Shown piece by piece: positions 32,533 to 41,969 of a stretch of 64,000 nucleotides of DNA (position 1 is the stretch's first letter; each line of letters opens with the position of its first letter). The translations under genes were made by a program, and so were the position numbers. This DNA is from DASWZN01 sp036404435. Its GTDB lineage: Bacteria; Acidobacteriota; Terriglobia; Bryobacterales; Bryobacteraceae. The stretch is taken from positions 186,001-250,000 of the forward strand of contig DASWZN010000039.1 in the NCBI GenBank assembly GCA_036404435.1, in the 5' to 3' direction. Under the pieces are notes generated by a model that was given only the letters and a program-made list of their open reading frames with translations, was not told where the DNA came from and did not search any database.

Positions 32533-35500
32533 TCAGACACCTTGCACGGAAGCGCGGCGCTCGAGTTTTCCCCAGCCGACCAGGCCGCCACGAATCGCAT
32601 AGAGCACGGATCGCAATAGCACCCACTGCATGAGAATTCTGTAGTAAACCCTTTGAAAGAAAAGCCATGCCAGATCCTTAGGGGGCTCCCCTTCGAGCGC
32701 GTAAGCCAGCAGACCCGTCAGCAATTCCAGCACGAAAAACGCGCCATAGTAGACCAAGACCACCCTCCAGTTGCCGGCAAAAAGGGCGATGACCATGGCC
32801 AGGTCGGCGAGGGGCGAGAGAACCGAGAGCAGCACTTGGAACAACCAGATGCTGGGAAGCGCGACCAGCCCCAGGGAGCCGGTCCGCGGATCGAAGGTGG
32901 CGTCACGGTGTTTCCAAGCCGCTTGCAAGGTACCGAAGGACCACCGGAATCGCTGGCGTGCCAGGCTCCGGGTATCCTCGGGCGCTTCGGTGTAGGCGAC
33001 GGCCTCCTCGTCGTAGCGGATTCGGTAACCCAGCCGCCGGATCGCCAGCGTCAGGTCTGCGTCTTCGGCCAGCGTTGCGTTGCCGAACCCACCCGCCGCC
33101 AGCACTAAGCTTTTGCGCCACGCGCCTGCCGCGCCGGGCACGACGGTGATGGCGTTCAGCACGTCGAGCGCCCGGCGGTCCAGGTTAAACCCGTAAATGT
33201 ACTCGATGGACTGGAAGCGCGTGATCCACTTCTCGCGGTTGCCGACGCGCGCGTTGCCGGAGACGGCGCCCACCCGGGGGTCCGCGAAATGCCGCACGAG
33301 CTTGTAGATGGCCCCGGGGCGAAAAACGGTGTCGGCATCGACCGCTACCAGAATCTCGTTTGCGGTCAGCGAGATGGCGTGGTTCAACGCAGACGCTTTT
33401 CCGCCGTTTGGCTGGGTCGCGATCCGGACGCGGGCATCGCCGCCGAAAGCTTCCCGTAAGATCCGCAGCGTCCCATCCCGCGAGCCGTCGTCCACCACCA
33501 CAACCTCGAGGTCCGGGTAGCCGTTGGCGAGCACGGACTCGACCGTCTTCCGGACGACTCGTTCCTCATCGTAGGCCGCAATCACAACCGAGACCGGAGG
33601 CCTGAAGGCAGGATCGAAGGTGCGCCGCCGCGCCACTATCTTCTGGACCACCGCCAGCCCACCGTAAACCAGCGACCTCAGCGCGGTGACGTAAATGGCC
33701 CACAGAAACAGGATTCCGACGACCTTCTTGAAATTGCCTTTGGTGCCAAAGGCCTGGCCTTCGATTTCGGCCCAGCGCAGCTCGTTGGGGTCCGGCAGCG
33801 GCATCAACTGGTCCCGCGTCTTCCCGATGAGGTCGCCGATCGAGACGAAGCGGTAGCCCTGAGCCCGGAGAGTGTCGATGATGCGCGGCAGCGCAGCCAC
33901 GGTGGCCGAGCGGTCGCCGCCGCCATCGTGCAGCAGGATGATGTTTCCCTCGTCCTTTTCGGCCATGACGTCGTCCAGAATGGCATCCACGGTGATGCCC
34001 GGCTGCCAGTCGCGCGGGTCGATGCGCTCGCCGATGCTCAGGTAGCCCGCTTGCTGCGCCCGCAGGATGGGCACGATCTCGTCGATGGTCTGCGGCTCGC
34101 TATCGGCGTTGTAGGGCGGGCGGAACAGCTTGGTCGAGCGGCCGGTGGTGTGCTCGATGATGCGCAGGGTGGCGGCCAGCTCCAGGCGCGTGCGCTCGAG
34201 CGACACGGCGGCAATGTTCGGGTGCGAGTAGGTGTGGTTGCCGATCACGTGGCCCTCGGCGTACTCGCGGCGGAGAAGATTCGGGGATTGTTCCGCTTCC
34301 ACGCCGACCACGAAGAAGCTGGCAGGTACCCCGCGCCCTTTGAGAACGTCCAGAACGGCCGGCGTGTACTTCGGATCCGGACCATCGTCGAAGGTCAGGC
34401 TGAGCACCTTTCCTTGCGGTTTTCCGATGTTCTCGACGACGTAATAGGACGGATACTGCTCGTAGCGCTCCGCGAAATCGCCGTCCGGCCGGCGCCAGAC
34501 GCTGCGCCGGCCCTCGCTGGGCGTCTGGGTGACGCGAAGCACCTCGCCGTCGCCGTAGCGGTTCACGGACTGCTGCGCGGAAAGCGGGGCAAGCTGAGCC
34601 GGATCGAACGCGGCGGTCGGCCAGGTCTCCGGCTTCATGACGGTCCAGACTCCCGGATCTTCCGCACCCAAGCGCCAGAGGCCGTAGCCGCGGAAGCCCG
34701 CGTCCTCGATGGCGTTGATCTGGTTGAGCTCAGTGACGGCGTCGAGGAACCACACCTCGTGCTGCTGGCCGCCGGCAGTGTAGCGCAGCACCGGATTCTC
34801 CGTACCCGGGTCCCAGGCAATCGCAGTGCGGTTCGATTTCGCCGCCGACATCACGTCGCCAAAGCCCACCTCGGCCGAGCCGCGCCCGCCGATCATCCAG
34901 TCGTAGCCATATGCTCCAATCCCAATGACGGTTTTCTCGGGCGGAAGGAGCTTGGCGAGCTGCCCTAGCTGCCTGTCGAACCACTCCTGGGAGGCAACCG
35001 GTCCGGGAGCGCCGGACTGGTAGTGCTCGTCGTAGACCATGGGCACGACAAAGTCGCACAGGGCGGAGAGTTCGCGCAGGTCATAGGCGGAGTCGCCCGC
35101 CGGGACGCTCAGGGTTACCAGCATCCCCGCCGGTTTGAGCCGGTCGCGAAGCGCCCGCAGGAACTCGACCATGCGGCCGCGGTCACCAACCCGCAGTTCC
35201 TCCAAATCGATATTGGCCCCGGCGAATTTGTGCTCCAGCAAGTTGCTGTAGATGTTATCCACCAGGTTGGCGCGCGCTTCGGCGCTGACGAGCACGCTGT
35301 GGAGCTCGCCGGCCTGCCAGCCGTCGCGAAAGTTCGTGACCATGGCCAGCACGGGCAGTCCGGCGTCGCTGGCAATGCGGGCTACGGTCGGGTCGGCCTG
35401 GTCGTCCAGATCGCCCTTGCCGTTTTGGAGCACCAGCCACTCCGCAACCAGGTGCGTCAGGTGTTGCAGGTTGAGGCGCAGGGAGACGATGCTGGCGGGG

Positions 35501-35859
35501 TCCCAATTGACGTAGTACCCGAATACGACCGGCTGGGAGGGACCCGTGTGGGCGGCCATCTTGGGATGGATGACGGGCGAAGCCGAACGCACATATTTCA
35601 CGTTCTTGATGGCTTTTCGGAGCTTAAACGGCACGTTTATCGCTGCTTTTTCACCCCGGATCACGCCGGGCACCTCCGAAAACCGTACCAGGTGCTCGAC
35701 GGCAGGCAAACCAAGATTGGGCAACTGAGGGCTGATGAAGAGGCTCAGAAGGAACACGGAGAACGCCAGAAGTCCAAAAACGCCGGCGGCGCCGGCGATG
35801 CGCCTCACGCGCGCCCAGCGGCGTCCCGACGGGTCATGAAAGACGAATGTGGAGCTCAT
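32533..35859 (-). CDS. trifunctional GH18-like / polysaccharide deacetylase / GT2 synthase membrane protein
   Basis: An 1108-residue three-domain protein. One N-terminal membrane anchor is followed by a GH18-like hydrolase domain (about 110-440) with the catalytic-type NIDLEE near residue 218; a NodB-type deacetylase domain (485-690) with SLTFDDGPD near 491, NHTYSHPN and FRPPYN; and a processive family 2 glycosyltransferase (735-1090) with VVVDDGSRDG, VDADTVF, EDADL and QRFRW near 971, flanked by membrane helices. Together it could make, deacetylate and trim an N-acetylglucosamine-type exopolysaccharide, as separate PgaC- and PgaB-like proteins do elsewhere. The ATG at 35859 is used. Confidence 0.9.
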   Translation of the reverse strand: MSSTFVFHDPSGRRWARVRRIAGAAGVFGLLAFSVFLLSLFISPQLPNLGLPAVEHLVRFSEVPGVIRGEKAAINVPFKLRKAIKNVKYVRSASPVIHPKMAAHTGPSQPVVFGYYVNWDPASIVSLRLNLQHLTHLVAEWLVLQNGKGDLDDQADPTVARIASDAGLPVLAMVTNFRDGWQAGELHSVLVSAEARANLVDNIYSNLLEHKFAGANIDLEELRVGDRGRMVEFLRALRDRLKPAGMLVTLSVPAGDSAYDLRELSALCDFVVPMVYDEHYQSGAPGPVASQEWFDRQLGQLAKLLPPEKTVIGIGAYGYDWMIGGRGSAEVGFGDVMSAAKSNRTAIAWDPGTENPVLRYTAGGQQHEVWFLDAVTELNQINAIEDAGFRGYGLWRLGAEDPGVWTVMKPETWPTAAFDPAQLAPLSAQQSVNRYGDGEVLRVTQTPSEGRRSVWRRPDGDFAERYEQYPSYYVVENIGKPQGKVLSLTFDDGPDPKYTPAVLDVLKGRGVPASFFVVGVEAEQSPNLLRREYAEGHVIGNHTYSHPNIAAVSLERTRLELAATLRIIEHTTGRSTKLFRPPYNADSEPQTIDEIVPILRAQQAGYLSIGERIDPRDWQPGITVDAILDDVMAEKDEGNIILLHDGGGDRSATVAALPRIIDTLRAQGYRFVSIGDLIGKTRDQLMPLPDPNELRWAEIEGQAFGTKGNFKKVVGILFLWAIYVTALRSLVYGGLAVVQKIVARRRTFDPAFRPPVSVVIAAYDEERVVRKTVESVLANGYPDLEVVVVDDGSRDGTLRILREAFGGDARVRIATQPNGGKASALNHAISLTANEILVAVDADTVFRPGAIYKLVRHFADPRVGAVSGNARVGNREKWITRFQSIEYIYGFNLDRRALDVLNAITVVPGAAGAWRKSLVLAAGGFGNATLAEDADLTLAIRRLGYRIRYDEEAVAYTEAPEDTRSLARQRFRWSFGTLQAAWKHRDATFDPRTGSLGLVALPSIWLFQVLLSVLSPLADLAMVIALFAGNWRVVLVYYGAFFVLELLTGLLAYALEGEPPKDLAWLFFQRVYYRILMQWVLLRSVLYAIRGGLVGWGKLERRASVQGV

Positions 35860-36092
35860 CCCGATTTTCGTACCCGGCGATCCCTAATCCGCAACGGAGG
35901 CGCCTATTGCCCGTCGGCCGCGCCAGCCGGGCCGTGAGTTCTTCTTAACTGCTTGCAATCGAATGAGTTTTCATTATCGCAGATGCGCCGCCACCGCACC
36001 GTGCTTCGTTCCGCCGGGGAGGGCCGGGCTCCTCGTTACACTTACGCATAGACGACGTCTCCCAAAATGAGGAGCCGTGGTGGTACGGCCAT

Positions 36093-36121
36093 TTGTAAGT
36101 GACGGAAAAATAAGGTATTCT
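36093..36121 (+). promoter_or_regulatory. sigma-70-type promoter of the histidine kinase gene
   Basis: TTGTAA (36093-36098), a 17-bp spacer and TATTCT (36116-36121) give a good housekeeping promoter 85 bp before the kinase ATG. It sits in the 346-bp divergent gap 35860-36205 between the polysaccharide gene and the kinase. No other element was recognised in that gap. Confidence 0.55.
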
Positions 36122-36205
36122 TTGATGTAACGGGCACTCCAGGCTGTGGCATCCAACTTGCTAGCGTCGTGGCGGGGGAGCCCTGCAAGCTCTTGGTGTA
36201 GGTTG

Positions 36206-39083
36206 ATGAGAGAACTCAAGTTCAAGTTCTCAGGCGCGCTGCTGATGATCCTCACGGTGGCAGCGGCGGTGTCCGCGTTCATCAACTTTCAACAACAGAG
36301 CAGATTCAAACTCCCCGACGATGGTGTCACGTGGGTGGACCGAGGCGGCTCGGTGAAGGCGCTCCACGTCACTGCCGGGAGCCCCGCGGATCGCGTTGGG
36401 GTCCGCAGCGGCGACATTGTCGTGAAGATAGCCGGCGACCCGATCCAGAGGGCGATCGACGTCAGCCAGGTTTTGGTCGGCGTGGGCGCGTGGAACAAGG
36501 CCACGTATGTGCTGCGGCGGCAGGGCGTCGAGTTTGAAGCGCCGCTCATCGTCGGAACAGCTCTTCGGAACTACGCGGCGCTGTACTGGCAGTACGTGGT
36601 CGGCCTGGTGTACCTGGGAGTGGGGCTGTTCGTGTTCTTCCGGCGCGGGAATGCGCCGCGCTCGCTGCACTTTTATACCCTCTGCCTGGCGTCTTTCATC
36701 CTGTCCGCGTTCCACTACACAGGGAAGCTGAACAGTTTCGACAAGGCCATGTACTACGGCAATGTGCTGGCCTGGCTGTTCGCGCCGACCATCTTCCTGC
36801 ACTTCTGCCTGGTGTTCCCGGAGAAGCGCGGATGGTTCCGCCAGCGGGCGCGGATCGTCGTGGTCTACGTTCCGGCGGTCCTGATGACCGCGGTCGTGCT
36901 GGGAGTTAGCTCGGGGGTATTGCGTGTATCGGTCGAGCCGATCGAGCTGAACTGGCTTCTGGATCGCATCTCGGTGGTGTTCCTGACCGCCACCTATCTG
37001 TTCGGAGGCTGGGTGCTCCACCGCACGTACGGGCGTGTGCAGGATCCGATCATCCGGCAGCAGATCAAATGGCTGCGCATGGGGGCGATCCTGGGGGCCG
37101 CGCCGTTCGCGGTCTTCTACGCGATTCCCTACGGTCTCATGGGCGCTATCCCCAATACGTACATGGACGCGGCGGTGCTCTCGTTCGCGCTGATCCCGAT
37201 CACCTGGGCGTATGCCATCGTGCGCTACCGGCTGATGGACGTAGACATCATCTTCCAGCAGGGCTATGTCTACACGCTGGCTACCATTTGCGTGCTGGCC
37301 GTGTTCTACGGGCTGATTTTCTGGGTGGGAGGCCTGGAGGATATCGGGGCGACCGCCGCGGGCGTCCTGATCCTGATCGCGGCGTTCGTCTTCCAGCCGA
37401 TCCGCAAGTGGATCCAGGAAATGCTGGACCGCTACGTTTTCTACAAGGACAAATACGACTATCGCCTGACCCTGATCGAGTTCGCGCGCGAGCTCAGCTC
37501 GGAGACGGATCTGGACGCGCTGCTGCGCTCGGCGGCGGACCGGCTGCGGCGGACTCTGGCGATCGAGCGAGTTGCCTTCTTCCTGATCGACGACGAGGGC
37601 CGCTTCCGGCTGCGAGATGCCGAAAACGGGCGCTACGACCGGCGCCATTACGACCTCGGCTTCCTGGCGACCGAGCCCGACCATCCCTACCTGTTCTTTG
37701 AACAGACGCGGCACCTCATGGACGTCGTGTCGAAGAACTGGCCGGTGACGGTGCGGCAGACCATCTCCGAGCTGGATCTGACCTACTACCTGCCGTGCAT
37801 CGTGCGCGGCCGGACGATCGCCTACCTGGGCGTCAGCCGCACCGAGGGCGGCGACTTCCTGACCAGCGAGGATCTGGAACTGCTGGTCACGGTCTCCGGC
37901 TACGTGGGCATCGCCATCGAGAACGCGCGGCTATACCGATCGCTGGCGCGCAAGATGCAGGAATACGAACGGCTCAAGGAGTACAGCGAGAACATCGTCG
38001 AGTCGATCAACGTCGGCATCCTGGCGGCGGACCTGGAGGACCGGGTCGAAAGCTGGAATTCGAGGCTGGAGCAGCTCACCGGGATTCTGCGGGACGACGC
38101 GGTGGGCCATCCGCTGCTGGAGTTGCTGCCCGAGGATTTGGTGCTCCAGTTTGGCGGCGTGCGGGGCGAGAACGGGATTCGCCACGTGTACCGTTACGCT
38201 CTGCGGCCGAAGATCGAAAGCAAGGTGATCGAGATGCCGGGCGGCGGGAACGGGCGAGCGAACGGCGATGCTGCCGAACCGCAACGGGAGACCGTTCTGA
38301 ACATCGCGGTGGCGCCGCTGGTCTCAAAGGACCTCGAGCAGATCGGCCGGCTCATCATCTTCGACGACGTCACGGAGCGCGATGAGCTGGAGCGGCGGCT
38401 GGTGCAGGCGGACAAGCTCAGTTCGGTGGGCCTGCTGGCGGCCGGAGTGGCACACGAGGTGAACACACCGCTGGCCGTAATCTCGACCTACGCCCAGATG
38501 CTGGCCAAGCAAGTTTCGGGCGACGACCAGAAGTCCCGCCTGCTGGAGAAGATCGCCAAGCAAACTTTCCGGGCCAGCGAAATCGTCAATTCGTTGTTGA
38601 ACTTCTCGCGCACCTCTCCCACCGCCTTCGACGAGCTCGACCTGAATCGCGTGGTTCAGGAGAGCCTCACCCTGATCCAACACCAGATGGAGAAGGTGGG
38701 CCTGAGGGTACAATTGGATCTGGAAGAGCGGCTTCCGGCCATCAAAGGCAATTCCGGGAAGCTGCAACAAGTCTTCTTGAATTTGTTTTTGAATGCCCGG
38801 GACGCGATGGGGCCGGGCGGTATTCTGTCGGTGCGGACATACCAGAGGGGCGAGACCGTGGGCGTCGATGTGGCCGACACCGGTCACGGCATCGAGGCCG
38901 AGAACCTGAGCCGGATCTTCGATCCCTTCTTCACGACCAAAGGCGCCCGCAAGGGGACCGGACTCGGATTATCGGTGAGCTACGGCATTGTGCGCGAGCA
39001 CAGCGGCGTGATCGAGGTAGAAAGCCAGCCCGGCGAGGGCACGCGGTTCCATCTGGAGTTTCCGGCTGCGAGGAAAGCGGTTC

Positions 39084-39091
<8 letters not shown>
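36206..39091 (+). CDS. membrane sensor histidine kinase with PDZ, GAF and PAS domains
   Basis: A 961-residue kinase. One N-terminal helix leads to a PDZ-like domain (residues 45-105, VKALHVTAGSPADRVGVRSGDIVVKIAG), then about eight membrane helices (125-400), a GAF domain (430-580), a PAS domain (600-740), HisKA with the phospho-His in AAGVAHEVNTPLAVI near 750, and HATPase with NLFLNARDAM, DTGHGIE, FDPFFTTK and GTGLGLS. The PDZ at the N terminus suggests sensing of exported peptides or envelope state. The ATG at 36206 is chosen over 36146 because hydrophobic sequence follows at once. It overlaps the response regulator by eight bases and forms a two-component pair. Confidence 0.92.
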
Positions 39092-40565
<1,474 letters not shown>

Positions 40566-40610
40566 CACGAACGAGCCCTTCAGGCGCCAACAGGCAAGAC
40601 AAAGCTCTAT

Positions 40611-40946
40611 GGCCACGAATGGCCACGAATAAAAAGAAGCTCAGCCGAAGATGCCGCGCTTCCATTCGACCTTGGGTTTCTGGAAATTGATCAGCAGCCC
40701 GAGTCTCAGGCCTGAAGCCTTCAGGTAGTTGATGCATCGGGCCAGATGCTCGTTCGAAAAGCAGTCTGCACACTTCAGTTCGACGAGCACCCGGTGACCC
40801 GCAGACCTCGGAGGGCGAGTTCCCGGGTTAGGGCCCGCTCGTACAGTTTCTCTGGAAACCAGGGCCCAAGGACATTGGCAACCTCGTACGCAGCGCCAAC
40901 AACCGCATCGATTACTGCGCCCTCAGATTCGTGGCCATTCGTGGCC
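40611..40946. repeat. perfect 20-bp inverted repeat flanking a decayed gene
   Basis: GGCCACGAATGGCCACGAAT at 40611-40630 is repeated exactly on the opposite strand at 40927-40946. Each arm is two tandem copies of the 10-mer GGCCACGAAT. The arms enclose 296 bp that hold the GxxExxY remnant. On the minus strand the right arm reads as part of its N terminus (ATNGHE). The layout resembles a small mobile cassette, though no transposase or target duplication is seen. Confidence 0.85.
40641..40946 (-). pseudogene. GxxExxY-type protein remnant
   Basis: Remains of a GxxExxY protein (small PD-(D/E)XK-nuclease-like family). The first frame reads EGAVIDAVVGAAYEVANVLG, then FPEKLYERALTRELALRGL, and stops at 40775. 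The second frame holds the family C terminus: VLVELKCADCFSNEHLARCI, NYLKASGLRLGLLINFQKPK and VEWKRGIFG, ending at 40641. Roughly 28 residues between the two are missing, so an internal deletion broke the frame, and the start codon is lost (CGG precedes ATNGHES). Confidence 0.8.
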
Positions 40947-40998
40947 CGAAAAGCCCTTGTCCTTTCAAGCCTGCTGGAATCTCACGGGACTGCGGCTC

Positions 40999-41709
40999 TC
41001 AGGCCCGACTTTCAAGTGCCACCGCCCTAGGGAACAGGATGTTGTTCTCCAGGTGGATGTGGGTGTGCAGGTCCTTCTCCAGCTCCTCCAGACCGGTGTA
41101 GAGCGCAGGGTAGGTGGTGCAGGCGTCAGCAGGGGGCTGATAGCCTCCGGTGAGGTCGCGCATCGTGCGCAGGGCCTGACCGGCGCCGTCGTGCTCGTGC
41201 TCCATCATGCGGATGGGGTTGCGGACGGTTCCAAAAGGCGGCAAGTGGGGCCTGCGGCCGGCGGTCGAGGCGGCTTCCAACTCCTCGATGGCCGGGAACA
41301 GGACCATCTCTTCCTTTTGCAGGTGGGCTTCCAGTTCGTCCTTGAGAGAAGCGAAGACCGAATGCAATGGCCCCAGAACTTCGGGATGCTTTGCGCCGTG
41401 GACTTCGACGACCTTGGCCAGCCTGACTTCGAGTGCGGGTAGTTCCGTGTTCAGGTACCGGTGGTGGCGGCTGACGATGTGGCCGATCAGCTCGGTGAGG
41501 CGGGCGGTCATCCAGTCCCTATCGGGCGCTTGCCCGCGGGAGCCGGCCTCGACCTCGGCCAGGACCGTATCGGCCGCGATGCCCCGCTCGGTGCAGACCT
41601 CGGCCAATGGGCGGTGGCCGCCGCAGCAGTAATCGATGCCGTACTTCTCGAACACCCGGACGGCGGCTGGATTAGCCGCTGCGATGTCACGTACTGTTTC
41701 CTGTGTCAT
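40999..41709 (-). CDS. ric: di-iron iron-sulfur cluster repair protein (RIC/ScdA/YtfE family)
   Basis: A 236-residue RIC protein that helps restore iron-sulfur clusters damaged by nitric oxide or peroxide. The N-terminal ScdA domain has YGIDYCCGGHRPLAEVC, and the hemerythrin-like bundle has HHRYL, EAHLQKEEMVLFPAIEEL, MMEHEHDGAG and HTHIHLENNILFPRA as iron ligands. It is divergent from the decaheme cytochrome gene, with a CRP/FNR-like palindrome in the shared upstream region, which suggests control by low oxygen or nitrosative stress. Confidence 0.93.
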   Translation of the reverse strand: MTQETVRDIAAANPAAVRVFEKYGIDYCCGGHRPLAEVCTERGIAADTVLAEVEAGSRGQAPDRDWMTARLTELIGHIVSRHHRYLNTELPALEVRLAKVVEVHGAKHPEVLGPLHSVFASLKDELEAHLQKEEMVLFPAIEELEAASTAGRRPHLPPFGTVRNPIRMMEHEHDGAGQALRTMRDLTGGYQPPADACTTYPALYTGLEELEKDLHTHIHLENNILFPRAVALESRA

Positions 41710-41743
41710 AACCCCATGCTAGGCCGGGATGCTGGGCTTGGCA

Positions 41744-41757
41744 GTGACTTCGGTCAC
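41744..41757. promoter_or_regulatory. CRP/FNR-family-like palindrome
   Basis: GTGACTTCGGTCAC is a perfect inverted repeat with the core GTGA-N6-TCAC used by CRP/FNR-type regulators, extended by one more pair of GGC/GCC arms. It is 34 bp before the ric start and 213 bp before the cytochrome start. It could serve both divergent genes. As RNA it would also form a TTCG-loop hairpin, so a structural role is an alternative. Confidence 0.5.
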
Positions 41758-41799
41758 GCCTGGCCCAGGCCAGGATATTGCGGTCTGCAACAGCGTTAT

Positions 41800-41969
41800 T
41801 AAACGCATGGTGGGTGATTTCGCCTAGGCTGGCGACGCTAAGTCCGAAGAAGGCAATGAGATCCGGGACGGGGAAACCGCGCCAATCGACAGGCGGCGGT
41901 TTGGCCCCATTCCTGCTAGACCGGGGTGGGTTTGTTCGCCAAGGGTGTTCTTTGAGGAGAGTTGAACTC
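41800..41969 (+). promoter_or_regulatory. structured leader of the decaheme cytochrome gene
   Basis: The 170 bp before the cytochrome ATG hold several potential helices: TCGCC/GGCGA (41819-41835) and a strong hairpin with arms GGGGAAACCGCGCC (41870-41883) and 41892-41908 around the loop AATCGACA. GAGGAG lies 10 bp before the ATG. This could be a cis-regulatory RNA. Short pieces such as GACGCTAAGTCC recall the GEMM riboswitch core, but too little matches to call it one. No T-tract follows the main hairpin. Confidence 0.4.

Noticed and set aside
40611..40946. Insertion sequence
   Set aside because: Inverted repeats are present but no transposase and no target-site duplication; the content is a GxxExxY remnant.
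41800..41969. GEMM (cyclic dinucleotide) riboswitch
   Set aside because: Only short pieces resemble the consensus; the order of helices and the GNRA loop do not fit, so I describe only a structured leader.
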